Assembly (NCBI GenBank): GCA_021464525.1
Contig: JADRCO010000430.1
Location: forward strand, 1 to 33,927
DNA length: 33,927 nucleotides
Direction: 5' to 3'
DNA from: Rhizophagus sp. LPA8_4_AMF
Lineage: Eukaryota > Glomeromycota > Glomeromycetes > Glomerales > Glomeraceae
Below, piece after piece: positions 10,201 through 22,729 of the stretch; within the stretch, counting starts at the first letter, position 1; the number at the start of each line of letters is the position of its first letter. A program made the position numbers and the translations under genes. The notes below the pieces were generated by a model. That model was not told the origin of the DNA and made no database searches. It worked only from the letters and a program-made list of their open reading frames with translations.

Positions 10201-12400
10201 AAAGAGTTAATAGCATTTATTATTATAGCTTAATAAATATTTTAGTTTGTTTTTTCTATTTCGGCTATTTCAGTAAATAATTACTTTGTTGCTTACTAAA
10301 AATCCTGAGTTTTTCAATTTTTCAGTAAATTTTGAATTAATATTGTTTAATTCAGCCTATAATTAATTTTAACATAAATATAATTTTAGTATATAATATT
10401 ATTATTTTAAACCTCCACATGAATTAATTAGTAATATGTTTTTTCTCTAGTTTATTATTTACCAAATAAATTTATATAATAATTATTAAAAATACTTATA
10501 TACTAAAATTATAATTATAAATATTTATAAATATTATGATAAAATGTAAATTGATAAATAACATATATTAATATTTCTTTACTAAATGATAAATGTAAAG
10601 GAAAATATTTTAATATTAATATTTTTTATTATATAATTATATATATACAGATAGTTAATGTATTATTTAGGATGAATGCTGGAAAAAAGAGCCAAATAAA
10701 CAATGAAATCTATTATCTAATTGGTCCTTTTCCTAGCACTCACCCAATTTATATAAAAATTATAATAAAATTTATTTTATAATATATAATAAATTCTCAA
10801 AAAAATATTAATATAAATATTTTTTATTTTCTTTTGTTTTTGCAAATCATCTAATATGATAAATAGATGACCAATTACTATATAACATATGAAATATAAA
10901 GAAAATTTATTATAATATCTACTAGCTATCTATCCTATTAATAATAACAATTAATAAATATAATTTGTTAATAGATTTATCTATATATGTAGATTTGCAT
11001 TGCTTATTACTTAATATAAACTATATAATCTTAAATAGTAAAGTATAAATTTTAATAAATATTGAATTTTTTAATTTAATTTAATTATTTTTACATTAAA
11101 CTAAAATCTAACTAATATTTTAAAAGATTATTTAAATATTATTTTTAAATTATTAATCTATTAAATAATTATATAATATAAATAAATAATTTACTATTAA
11201 CTTACATTTAATTGGTATTATTAATTTAATAATAAGAATTAAAATTATATTATGATTTATTTGTTTAACTTTTTAAAGAATTTGCAAAAAGTATAATATA
11301 TATAAAATAATAATAAATTTAGAGAATTACTACATTTAGCTGGAAGGAAATTTAACTAATAGATAAAATTACATAATTTTTAGTTAAACTTCAAAATTGG
11401 ATTGTACTAAAATTAATATAATTTCTTATTCAGTTAATTTTCTTTCTGTTAAAATTAGCAACATTTAATTTATTAGTAATAAATTTATTAATAATTTATA
11501 TATAGTATAACTTTTAATTTAAATTTTTTTATACTAAATTTATATATTAATTTTAATTTTGATAATTAATAAAGAAAATTGACAAATTTAGATTTATTAA
11601 ATTTATTTTTCTGATATTAATATTAATAAGTTATTATAAAAATACATATATAATTATATTTTTAGAAATAAAGTATTTTAAATAATTAAATAATAAATAT
11701 AGTATTAAATAAATATAATTATTATTAGTTATTAATATAACATCTAATAATTAATATATTAAATATATTTTAGTTTATAATATAATATTAGTTAACTTAG
11801 GAAAAAAATTGGAAAAAATAAATATTAATTATTATAAATTTATTAATTGAAAAGTTTAATAAAATAAAATATAATATAAGTTTTTTTTTTATTTACTTTA
11901 TTGAAAGTTGTTTAAATATATACAAAAACAAAGAAAAGTCAGAACCTTAACTAACAGTTAATGCAATACAAAAATCCCACTCCTGCTGTGAGATGGAAAT
12001 GTAATCAATAAAGAAATATAGTATAAGTAAGTATTTATTGCTTTCAATAATATATATATATAATTAAAAATTATACTTTAAATTTTAATAAATACTAAAG
12101 ATATTAAATATATTTTATATGTCTGATATTTATTAAATATTTTATAATTTTATTACATATACAGTATTAAAAATATATATATTTTTTTGATAATATATAT
12201 TATAAAAAATAAATATTACAAAGAAAAATTAAAATTATTGTATTTGGATAATTTTTATATAATTAGATTCATTTTATAAAAATAAATAAATTGAATAGTA
12301 GGTATTTATTAAATTATTTTATTTTAAATATATATTGTTTAATATAATTTTATACTTCATATTTTATACTTAAATAATAATTTAACATATAATTAATATT
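10201..12400. other. Very AT-rich desert
   Basis: 2.2 kb made almost entirely of A and T with no credible ORF. It contains one small MITE-like element (10670-10745) and a weaker inverted pair around 11330-11455. Otherwise I see nothing supportable. Confidence 0.6.
10670..10745. mobile_element. Short MITE-like inverted repeat, 76 bp
   Basis: The left end GGATGAATGCTGGAAAAAAG and the right end read on the other strand, GGGTGAGTGCTAGGAAAAGG, match at most positions, with CCAA following in both after a one-base gap. Almost the whole piece is terminal repeat with about 20 bp between the arms, so it could form a hairpin. Its GC content is well above its surroundings. No convincing target duplication is visible. 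Confidence 0.5.
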
Positions 12401-14000
12401 TTACAACAGATTTAAAGTAAGTATACATTATAATAATTTTGCAAATGCGGTAATTAAATCCACAATTCAGATTGCATTGCATATAGTAATTTTCTAGTAA
12501 CCCGTAATATATGTTGGGCAAAGTAAAATATTTTTGTATTGGCTGCAGTAAATGAGTAGAATAACGAGAAAAAGTTAAAGAATGCAGTTTTAGGATTGAT
12601 ATTTTGAGAATTACAGTTAATTGTGTCAATGCAACTAATAGAGAAAGTTATTTAAACAGTTTATAGCAAGAGTAATATGGAATTACAGAATATTAGATGA
12701 GAAGGTGCAATATTACTCAAAAGGGTAGGCACGTATTCAAATGAACATAAAATTTGCATGGGTTAAATCAAAGTAGTACTGACGAGCTGTAACAGATTAG
12801 TAATGCAACTTAAGGATTTTCTTTTCTGTAAGACGTTTCGTTATTTAATAAGGCTACTTCAGATTCCTATCTAGCTTTTCAAACAAGATTCGATTGATAA
12901 TGATTAAAAATTAAATAAAATCCTGCTCTTTTTAAGTATTACTTCATTGTTACCGTTTGTATTAATTATCCTTTAAAATTTAGAACGGTAGAAATATTTA
13001 ATAATATATCTGATCATGTAGAATTAATTAAAGATATATATTTCCCGTAATAAAGTCTCCAAACTACTCTCCATTTTTTAAGTCGATTTGAAAATAGGAA
13101 TGCCTTTAATTTATATATAAACAGTCTTATAAGTCGATTTAATTGTTGTCTGTTCCATCACCTAATGACACGTAAAAAACACCGTGCATTAAGATATCTC
13201 ATTGTATTTATATGCGGACACATGAGTTTCAAACAACAAAAATTAATAATCCCTTTTCAACGAACAATCATTCTCAGAACAATAGGACAGGTAATTGTTT
13301 CATATACACAAGTAGCACAAAAATAGTAAGTATTTTCTTGAGATCGGTGGTAATATGTTTAAGAATTGGGCTTTGGGGGAATGAAATGCTGACGGTATGC
13401 TTTGGGTATTGGATAAATGATATTTTGGTAACAAAAAAAGATTTGTTAGCATTTTAAATGTCCGATATGTATTTTTGTGATATTAAAGGATCATTTTTTT
13501 TAATAATAAAGCACTTTGACAAGACTAAAAAAGTTCTCACATGCAGATGCAGCGTGTTGCATCGGAAGTATACCACTGTCTCGATCTAATTTTATAAAAT
13601 ATGATCTTCAAATATGCAGCTTGTTTTAGAGGTATATGAGATCAAAAATCTTTGAAAGAAAAAAGTAAAATCATACCGTATTAATATATATCCCAGCTCT
13701 CTATCTAGCTAGTTATCATTTATCAAAACATTTATAAGTTTTTCGAAAGGGGCTTTTTTTTCGTGGCTGAAATTATTTGCTGCGCATGAGATCATCCGTG
13801 CGTCATCTCTGACAAGGAAATAATTTTCAGATATCACATGTTAATACAATATTATAGTTTCGAACTTAACTTTTTTTTTTTTAATTAATTTTGAGGAGCT
13901 CGTTATTATTAGCTACAAATCCTTAAAATTATATAAATCAATAAATAAAATATAAAAAATACCGAAAAACTTTTTGTAATATAAATTAAAATATTTAGAA
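12401..14000. other. Spacer with mixed composition, SEY1 upstream region
   Basis: Base composition is more balanced than the core desert, and two ORFs of 78-81 codons occur (12393-12629 minus, 13212-13457 plus), but neither shows a domain, good codon texture or exon partners. It may be old decayed sequence. The last few hundred bases before 14001 must hold the SEY1 promoter. A T-tract at about 13871-13882 is the only marked motif. Confidence 0.4.
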
Positions 14001-17000
14001 ATGAATGGTGTAGCAAATGATTCAAATGGGCAGGCCAATGGTGTTAAAAAAACTTTGACTCAACTACAGATAATTGACGAAAACCAGCATTTTACGTGTG
14101 TTTAGTTATATTTAATATAAAATTCGTTCTGTATTACTTTTTTCAGTTCTATTTAACTTTTAAATTGTTACATTTAATAGGCAAGAAATGTCACAATATA
14201 TGAAAGATGAATGGCATTTAGCTGATTCCGGATTTAATTATAATCTGGTAGCAGTCTTTGGTTCGCAGAGTACTGGAAAGAGTAAGCACAATTTTTTTTG
14301 ATGAAGAATTTGATACCTATTTTGATATTAATTCTTCGATTTTTTTTAGGTACTTTGTTAAATCGACTTTTCGGTACTAATTTTGACGTAATGAGCGAAT
14401 CTGCTCGCCGTCAAACTACAAAAGGTACAATCTTCATAGTTATTTCCTTTTGAGTTACAATCTTCGTATTAAATATCTCTTTGATTAGGTATTTGGATGA
14501 GCCGTGGCAAGGACATGAATGTTTTAATCATGGATGTCGAAGGTACAGATGGTCGTGAACGTGGCGAAGACCAGGTATGCTCTATATTTTTAATTAGCTT
14601 ATAGTGTTGGTTAAAATCAAAGATGAACGTTCTAATTAATTGTTTAATGCGTATTTGTTATTGTAATTATTGTTTACAGTTGTGCTAATGGTTATACTAT
14701 ATATATAGGATTTCGAAAGGAAAAGTGCATTATTTTCAATGGCTACTTCCAATGTAATTATTGTAAACCTTTGGGAACATCAAGTTGGTTTATATCAAGG
14801 TGCGAATATGGGTCTATTAAAGACCGTTTTTGAGGTTAACTTACAATTATTCCAAGCAGCAAGAGGGTAGGTTTATTTCGATACTGATTTTTAAATGTTT
14901 TTATTTTTTTCTCGCGTGGGTGTTATCATGCTAATTTTAATTGTCAAAATTCATTAATTCATTTATTATTAGCAAAGAGAAGACATTGCTACTTTTTGTA
15001 ATTAGAGACCATGTCGGAGCAACCCCATTAGAAAATTTGGCTAATACATTAACAGCCGATCTTGAAAGAATTTGGCAGAGCGTTTCTAAAGTGATTATCT
15101 TTAATCATAATCATCATTATTATTGGCATTTGCAGAATTTAACATGATTGTTTCTCTGTTATTTTGTCAATCAAATAGCCTGAGGGTTTGGAAAATTGTT
15201 CCATCAATGATTATTTCGATTTTATGTTTACAACATTACCACATAAGCTGCTCTTACCAGAGAAATTTGAAGAAGAAGTAATTAAATTGCGAGAACGGTA
15301 TACTTTTATTCTATTTTAAAAAATTTTAGTCATTATTATTTGAAAAAAAATCCTTATGATATACATACTTTTATTAGATTTGTAAATCAGAATCATAAGG
15401 ATTTTGTTTTCAAGCCAAACTATAGTAAACGAGTACCTGCTGATGGAATTCATGTTTACGCAGAAGGAATTTGGGTATGATAATAAAATTAAATTATATT
15501 TTTTTTGTATTTATTTTGATCATTCTTACTCTTTCAATATAGGATCAAATTATGTCCAATAAGGATCTTGATTTACCGACACAACAAGAACTTCTTGCAC
15601 AATACCGCTGCGATGAAATAGCGACGGTAAATAATATCATTTATTACTTTTCGCTTTTATGATAATCCATTTCTAATTCTTTCCTTTAAATTTTTTGCTT
15701 CAGGTTGCCTTTGAAGCATTTTTGGGAAAAATAAAAGGATTTCGACAACCCATTGAAGCTGGAAAAATCATAGATGATTTAGGCCCACAAATGGAAGAAA
15801 TCCGAAATACGACAATAAGTAATTGATTATTTTCATATCATATTTAAGGTAGCATTATGTAATTTTCTAATTTTTTCGCATTTGTTTTTTTTTTATTAGA
15901 GCAATTTGATAAAGATGCATCTCGATATCATTCGGATGTATATAAACGTAAACGTAATGAAATACTTAACAAAGCAAATTCACTATTACACGCATTTTAT
16001 TTGGGTCAATTGAAGAATCTCAGCAAGAAAGCTATTACCATGTTCAATTCTCGTATTCAAGTAATATTATTTTCATCTTTCGTATTTTTTTATTATTTAT
16101 TATTATTTTTTTTTAAAAAAAAAATAAAGAATTGGGTTCTAAATACGTTCTTATATCTTAGGAAAAATTAAAAGGTGAAGGATACGATTTTGCCGACGTG
16201 GTACTTAATGCTCGTAATGAGGTTGAAGATTACTTTAAGAAGGGTGCAGAATGTAATTAAGTTTCGATGGAAATATTTCACTTTTGAATTCAACTTATAT
16301 TAGCTTATTTTTATTAATATTTATTAATATTTATTCATTATTAAGCAATTGTTTTGACTGAAACTGACTGGACTTTTGACGAAGAAATTACTCAGTTACA
16401 AGAAGGTATCGATGAAATTGCTGCCAAATCAAGAATTGAAGAAACTAAGAAAATGATAAACAGTTTGGAAGTAAGATTAATTCGTATTATATTTGTTGTA
16501 TTTGAGTAATTGGATATAAATTAAAGTGAATTTTTTTTTAAAATAAATTAATAATTATAGAAAGCATTCCAGGCGCAAATAAACGAGTTTGTTGGTTTAT
16601 ATTTTAAAACGCCAAATCCAGATATGTGGATGAAAATTGTTAAGAAATTTCAAGAAGTTCTTGATAAGACCGAACTACAACTTTTAAAGAAAGCAAAGAG
16701 TAATAATTTGTCATTATTTAAAGCTAATTTAGGGTTTATTTATTGTTAATAACCGGAAATTTCTTAAATTTGATTAGGCTTTAATTCTTCTGAGGAAGAG
16801 AATGCTAAATCTGTTGAAAATCTTCGAAAGCGATCTTGGCAACTGTTACGAAAGAAAATAGATGATGAACTTGCTGATAATATGTTTTTACTTAAATTAC
16901 GTGAAAGGTAGTGGCCATATTAAATTATTTGTGCATGAGCCAGTGTTAAATCAGTTAATTAAACTTTTTTTATAGATTTGAAGAAAAATTCAGATACGAT

Positions 17001-17798
17001 GATGAAGGGTTACCAAAAGTTTGGAAACCCGAAGATGATATCGATGCACATTTCAGAAAAGCCAGAGAAGATGTAATTAGTTATTTCATAAAAAAATGAA
17101 AATAGCTTTATTGATAATATAAACATTGGTAATCGAATTATATCATTATTTATTTTAGGCACTTAAACTGATACCACTATTTGCAAAGATTCAAATTGAC
17201 GGTATAGAGTTAGATATTCCATCAGATGAAGTAAGTTTTTTTTATTATGTATAATAAATTATAATATTTTAATGTTTAAGCATAAATTAATTACTTTTTG
17301 CACAGGAATTTGATTTCGATGAATCTTTAATCATTCTTTCTGAAACAAGACAACATGATTTGACTGCTCGTTTCAAACGTGAGTCAGATGCCTTTTATCT
17401 TGAAGCCAAACGATCCGTTGTTGCAACGACAGCTCGTGTACCATATTGGGTATTACTTTTACTTGGTAAGTTTCTACCTACCCTAGACGTTAATGATATA
17501 ATTTTTTAAAATATTAATTTATTACTTAAATTCATCTTCAGTCGTACTTGGTTGGAATGAATTCATGTCAATCATCACATCACCAATTTATCTTGTAACT
17601 TTTTCATTTCTCGGATTCGTTGGTTATATAATCTGGTTATTAAATTTATTTGGACCTGTAGAATCATTCTGTCGTATGATAGGTACAGAGATTCTCAAAA
17701 TTGGTTCAGAGAAAGTTCGTAGTAGTTTGCATCAAGGAGGATCAACAGGCGAAAAGTTGAGTCAATATATCGGAGGAGAATCTAAGAAAGAACAATGA
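14001..17798 (+). CDS. SEY1: Sey1/RHD3-family dynamin-like GTPase, ER fusion
   Basis: Membrane GTPase that fuses ER tubules, functional counterpart of animal atlastin. Nineteen exons join in frame from 14001 to 17798 (exon 1 14001-14095, exon 2 14181-14281, exon 3 14350-14424, exon 5 14709-14866, last exon 17542-17798), giving 759 residues against 776 in budding yeast. The P-loop GSQSTGKST is at residues 59-67, RRQTTKG at 85-91, the G3 motif DVEG at 106-109, GERGEDQ-like sequence at 112-119 and the G4 motif IRDH at 182-185. A long helical middle domain follows. Two membrane segments lie at about 664-680 and 686-712, then a polar tail of about 45 residues, as expected for the hairpin anchor. 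Introns are mostly 50-130 bases, with TAG or CAG acceptors. No defect was seen. Exon borders are by eye, but every phase closes. Confidence 0.95.
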
Positions 17799-18271
17799 TT
17801 GTAATTAGAATTTATAAAACATCATTTATTTCAAAAATTCGGTTTAAAATTTCCTGTGTAATTTTTATTTATTTATTTATTTTTTTCCTTTTTTTTTTGT
17901 GCAAATATTTTTCAGTTACAAAGTTCCAATTCTTTTTTTCTTTTTTGTAATTTTCAATTTTAAAAAAATAAATACTAGATGTTTATCTGACGGTATACGC
18001 AATTATATACGCAATTATATACTTGTATTAGTATGGGGTAAATTAATCACATGACTTTAATAACATGATCTCTTGGAATATTTTATTGGTTACTTAAACA
18101 ATTACATACAATATCTATTATTATTTGATAATTATTAACCAATATAATAATTACGCTAGAGATAACTTTTTTTTTTGATTTAAAAAAAAAATTTATTTAC
18201 AATTTATAAATATCTCAGTAAAAAATAATCATTAATTTAAAAAATATATAATATAAAATCTAATAATTATA
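17799..18271. other. Shared 3' flank of SEY1 and the beta-barrel gene
   Basis: Tail-to-tail spacer of 473 bp. AATAAA at 17967-17972, about 170 bases after the SEY1 stop, is a possible polyadenylation signal. A short tandem repeat of TATACGCAAT occurs at about 17993-18020. T-rich and A-rich runs follow. No gene was found. Confidence 0.4.
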
Positions 18272-18649
18272 TTAAATAAATTCCCATTTGACCTTCTTGA
18301 TTCTACCTCTTTTTCGATCTGCAAGTTTATCAAAGGCGGCAGGACTTAGATCTATATCACCAGGTTTACAGCCAGCACAACGATCCACGCATTTGACAGT
18401 TACCGATTTATTACCGAATGTAACTTTTGCTCTTCTTCCGCAGTTTGGATTTTTATTAGGGTTACCACCAGGAGAAGGATCAAACATTTTAGCAGGGAGA
18501 GCAAAAACGAGTTCTGAATTCTTATTTGTTTTTCCACAGGCTCCAAGGCCTGTATAGAAGAATGTAGCATCACCAGTAAATGCATTAACATTGATGAATA
18601 CTAACATGATAATTAAAAGAAACAATGTAATTTGAAGTAATCGTGTCAT
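18272..18649 (-). CDS. Small secreted double-psi beta-barrel protein (RlpA/expansin-like)
   Basis: A single-exon gene for 125 residues. Residues 1-23 form a signal peptide (basic start MTR, hydrophobic core, cleavage expected after VNA), leaving a mature protein of about 102 residues. The mature part is one double-psi beta-barrel domain: GDATFFYTGLGACG at its start, cysteines at 38, 70, 87, 91 and 94, and the signature VDRCAGC..GDIDLSPAAF at 88-106. Asp100 sits where expansin and EG45 proteins carry the Asp of HFDLS, but the His-Phe pair is replaced, so enzyme activity is doubtful. Five cysteines leave one unpaired. Related fungal proteins are cell-wall-associated or secreted; a host-facing effector role is inference. 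A TATAAA lies about 120 bases upstream. Confidence 0.85.
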   Translation of the reverse strand: MTRLLQITLFLLIIMLVFINVNAFTGDATFFYTGLGACGKTNKNSELVFALPAKMFDPSPGGNPNKNPNCGRRAKVTFGNKSVTVKCVDRCAGCKPGDIDLSPAAFDKLADRKRGRIKKVKWEFI

Positions 18650-18766
18650 ATTTAGTTTTTGGATTCTCTGATAAAGAAGATAAAGAATTTCTTATTTTTT
18701 AAAACAATTAAAGAAGATATTTCTTTTTTTTTGTTTGTTGTTTTGCTGAAGGTATTTCGAAGAGGG

Positions 18767-18772
18767 TTTATA
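18767..18772 (-). promoter_or_regulatory. Possible TATA box of the secreted-protein gene
   Basis: On the minus strand this reads TATAAA within CATATAAACCC, roughly 120 bases upstream of the start codon at 18649, in locally less AT-rich sequence. A C/T-rich stretch lies between it and the ATG, as is common in strongly expressed fungal genes. TATA-like words are frequent by chance in such DNA. Confidence 0.3.
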
Positions 18773-18899
18773 TGTGAAAATGAAATGAAAAAAACCGGAA
18801 TTGATTAGGGGTAACAGGTTACGGATCTTGATTAATATATTTTTGATTACCGGATAATTTTTACTTCCTTTTTTGTAATTCTATTTAAGGAAGACGTAT

Positions 18900-20740
18900 C
18901 AAAAAAAAAGAATATTTATAAATAATCTAAAAGAATAAATAAATAAATAAATAAAAAAAACTAAGGATCGTTAAATCGGAACTGACGGAGTTTTTAAAGA
19001 ATCTTTTGTTTCAAAATTCCAATTTTGGTTAATAACATAATGATCCTAATTAAAAAAAAAAACGAAACATTTTATTATTGTAAATTATATAAACTGTCGT
19101 TTTGGCTGTTTGGCTGATAATTTGCATATGGGAATGTAGGACAAAAAGGTTCAAAGAGTGGATTTAATAAGATTAGATTTTTTTGATTTTTTGTAAAGTT
19201 GTACACATTATAATATCCGAGATGCGTGTACTTTTTTTTAATTTTCCAAATATATTTTTTTTATTAAAATTTCCAAAGGAAGGTTTTTTTTTTTCGTTTT
19301 AAATTCTTTGTAATTTCGAATAAATAAAAATTTGAATATCGGTGATTCTTTTCTGAAACAGTTTCATGGTTTCATTTGAATTAAAAAAGGAAATTCATTG
19401 CGAAATTTTTACTTCCAAGATCGATCTTTGATTGATTTGATTTTCATTTTTTTGTTTTGTTATACACTAAACATTTTCAGAAAAAAAAAGAAATCAATTA
19501 ACACGATATACTGCAGAACAATTACAATAATACGGTAAGTTGTAAATCTAAACTAAATTTGGGTTAACTTTTAAAATTTCCTAAATGTTAAAAAAAATTA
19601 ACCAAATATGAATTATTCCGAGTCTAAAAATAAAGTGATTTTTAGCCATATTTCCTTTTTAATATTTAACCGAAAAAGTTATTGATTTTCTTGTTGTTTG
19701 TTTAATAGTTGACATAAATGTTGATCAACAAATTCCATAGTTTTTTTGAAATCATTGTTTTTTCCTATAAACTATATAAACTATTTATATACTGTCATAA
19801 TACTTACTGTATATATACATATATACATATATACATACATACGTTTTACAGCGATAAGGTTATAATCAATGTCAACCATTTTCCCCTGCGTAGTTTCGTA
19901 GTTTTGACCTATCAAATGGTGTAATGTTACGTTATTACAATTTTTCATTGTTCTTAAAAGTTAAATGAAAGTAATGGAGGAAAATGGAATGAAAAATCAT
20001 AAAGTTTCATCATGCATTTTATTTAATCTTTCTTATTATATTTATTATTTATTTATTTATTATTATTTTTTTAAAGTAATTATATATATATATTATTTGT
20101 TTGACATGATATAAAAAATAAAAAATAAACAATTTTAATACATTTAAGGGTTAGTATTCAAGTAACAAGATTGAATTTGTAATTTTGTTGAAAAAGAAAA
20201 ATTCTTTTTAAAAAAAAAAAATGCGATAGAATGCAAATAAATGTTTGCATATGAATTTCAAATTCATTATGATTATACTATAAAAGTAAAATAAGGATTT
20301 TGTTTTTTTTTTAAAAAAAAAAAGATCTCTGAATTTTTTTGCTTAAAATGGTAGAACCGAATTATTTTACTACTTCATTATTATTTTTTTTTTTTCATTA
20401 TTGTTTTTTATTATTTTGATCAGAAATGAGAAATTCCCGTGAAAAAATGAAACCATTTTTTTTCATAGTTATTCAAAATTATAAATGGATCTTCTTTTTT
20501 GAGAACGTTTTTTAAAATAAGTAATATAAATAAAATATTAATAAATAAAAATATATATATATATATATATATGTATATTGTATATAACTATTATTAGATG
20601 GAACTTTTTTTATCACTTTTTGTTTAAAAAAAAAAAAATTTATTTTTTTTTGAAACGTATTTTTTTTTCCCTCAAAGATGTACAGTATCATACATTCGTT
20701 CACAGAACACGAATTCTATTGCATCATTGTTTTGATTCTT
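18900..20740. other. AT-rich spacer with simple repeats
   Basis: Homopolymer A and T tracts, a TATACATA-type run near 19808-19840 and an (AT)n run near 20550-20570. ORFs of 61-101 codons here are low-complexity and were not accepted. No gene was found. Confidence 0.55.
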
Positions 20741-20741
20741 C

Positions 20742-20940
20742 CAAAGTATCAAAGATATCAATATCAAAATATCAAAAAGTATCAAATATCAAAATATTAA
20801 AAAATATCAAATATCGAGTATCAAATATTCAAATATCAAAAATATCAATCAAATATCAAAGTATCAAATATCAAATTCAATAATATCAAAAAAAAAAATA
20901 TCAAATATCGAATATCGAATATCAAAAATAAAAAATATTA
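20742..20940. repeat. Degenerate AAATATC/AAGTATC satellite
   Basis: About 200 bp of irregular tandem copies of a 7-11 base word built on ATATCAAA, with variants AGTATC, ATATCG and single-base slips. The reading frame through it yields repetitive Lys-Tyr-Gln and Ile-Ser words, which produces a false ORF. The array starts abruptly after ordinary sequence at 20740 and fades into A-rich sequence at 20940. Confidence 0.8.
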
Positions 20941-22414
20941 AAATACTTTATATTATACGAAGGACCATATTGGTTAATTCATGAAATTATGAATTTATTA
21001 ATGTTTAATATTTTTTAATGAATGTTTTTATTAAATTTCATATCATTTATATTATTGATCTTTTAATGGTATTAACGAACCTTATTCATTTATTTATTTA
21101 TATTTATTTATTATTTATTTATTTTTTTAGTTTTGAACAAATTTTATTAAATTTATTATTTAAATATTTAGTTTTTTATTATGGTTTCGCAATAGGAGAA
21201 TAGTTTCATAGAGAAGATCAGAAAAAGGAAAGGGACCAACCAACTCAAGAAAGATTAATTAGATATTTTTATCTGACGATCCGATAGAGTCGTTTACGTT
21301 ATGTCGTTATACTTTTGAAATCAGGTGAGAGAACCTTAATTCTCAACCAATAAAAAAGATGTTCATCACATCGATTTACATCAACGTTATTAAATTTGTT
21401 TCGGGATTATTTTGATGATTTATACCAACTATATAAGAAATTTTATAATATTTACATTTTCCTGCAGTTTATTATTAAGAAACTATTTCCTTTAATAATG
21501 GATCAAATTTGCCAAATCATTATTACAATCTAATTAATAATAATACTAATATTTTTGTTCTGTTTACTGCTAATCAAATGTGATTGTTAATGTATAACTT
21601 TTAATTAATCAAAATTTTTTAAAGAAATATTTTGCAATATATATATATTGAATTTTTTATGAATATATTGCTACTTATATTTGAATATATTCAAAGTAAA
21701 AGTAGTGAAAGTGAAAATCAAATTTAAAATTTTATTTTGTTTATTCAAAAAATAATTTCACTAATTTCTTTTTACTCTATTTAGTAATTTTTATTTTAAA
21801 TTTTTTAATTGAAATCCTAATAAAAATAAATTTAAATTATATTATAATGATTTAAACATAACTATAAATCTTAATAATTTTAATATACTAAAATATATAT
21901 AATATTAAATTTATAATAGGAAAAATGTATATCTTGCCCTCTCCCCCAAAAAAAGAAATTCTTAATATACAAACTTTTTTAAAAAAATGTCCCTCTCCCC
22001 CCAAAAAAAAAAATTCTTAATATACAAACTTTTTTAAAAAAATGTACATTATATATATTTTTATCTGCTTTGCAAGTTTACTTAAAGACATTAAAGATGA
22101 TTTGAATGTTATTTTTGACTTATTTACAAAACTTATTTTCAGTTTTTTCTTGTTAAATCACATAATGGACTTAATTCTGGTCAAAAATAAATGATCAGTA
22201 TACAAAATATAATAAAGATAAGATTTAAATATCAGTAAGATCTAAATTTACTTAATATATATTTAAATAAATAATTTTAATTTACTTTATATATTTGCCA
22301 ATCTGCAAAATAGAATAATTCTGATACTGCTAGATGGGTTTTTATATAAAAGTTACTTTAATAAATAATTTAATATTTAACAAAATCCTTTTTAATATAA
22401 AGATAACTGAAATA
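20941..22414. other. AT-rich spacer, no gene seen
   Basis: ATTT-type simple repeats at 21085-21130, a more balanced island at 21190-21420 with no ORF or RNA fold that I could support, then strongly AT-rich sequence interrupted by a short tandem duplication. Confidence 0.5.
21937..22045. repeat. Tandem duplication, units of 54 and 55 bp
   Basis: Two head-to-tail copies (21937-21990 and 21991-22045). Each runs from CCCTCTCCCC through an A-run, ATTCTTAATATACAAAC and a T-run/A-run to ATGT. They differ by one C and by one G within the A-run, so the duplication is recent or conserved. Each unit contains TTTTTTAAAAAAA, a near-perfect palindrome. Confidence 0.85.
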
Positions 22415-22423
22415 ATAATATAA

Positions 22424-22729
22424 GGGTTTAAAATTTGTGTGCATCTGCACATGTATACATCCCCATGGATATATTATATATAAAAGTCAAAAATAACATT
22501 CTAAACCTTCATGACTCATTAAATAAAGTTGTAAAATAGGCAAAATACGTATAGTAAATAAATTTTTAAGGCTCTATAATATGTATGTAAGAGTTGCGAC
22601 ATGAATAATTAAAAAAATCAGAAGTTTAACAAAGTCACATGATAATTAATGATTGACAAATTTACTATATGAAAATTACCAAAAATAAAGGGATGCACAC
22701 ATGTGCAGATACGCACAAATTTTATTTTC
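22424..22729. mobile_element. MITE-like element with 33-bp inverted repeats, 306 bp
   Basis: AAAATTTGTGTGCATCTGCA begins the left arm (22430-22462). The right arm (22691-22723), read in reverse, matches it at 29 of 33 positions; both contain ATCTGCACATGT. A few outer bases extend the arms to about 22424 and 22729. ATAATATAA lies immediately outside both proposed ends (22415-22423 and 22730-22738) and may be a target duplication, though it is low-complexity. There is no ORF inside. Confidence 0.65.

Noticed and set aside
11325..11460. Inverted pair TTAGCTGGAAGG / CTTTCTGTTAAA
   Set aside because: Only about two thirds of positions match over about 22 bases in very AT-rich DNA, so chance cannot be excluded.
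12393..13457. Two ORFs of 78 and 81 codons in the spacer before SEY1
   Set aside because: No domains, no consistent codon texture and no introns linking them to neighbours.
18288..18557. 89-codon plus-strand ORF
   Set aside because: Antisense shadow of the secreted beta-barrel gene, whose signal peptide and cysteine motifs make the minus strand the coding one.
20578..20883. 101-codon plus-strand ORF
   Set aside because: Most of it is translation of homopolymer tracts and the ATATCAAA satellite.
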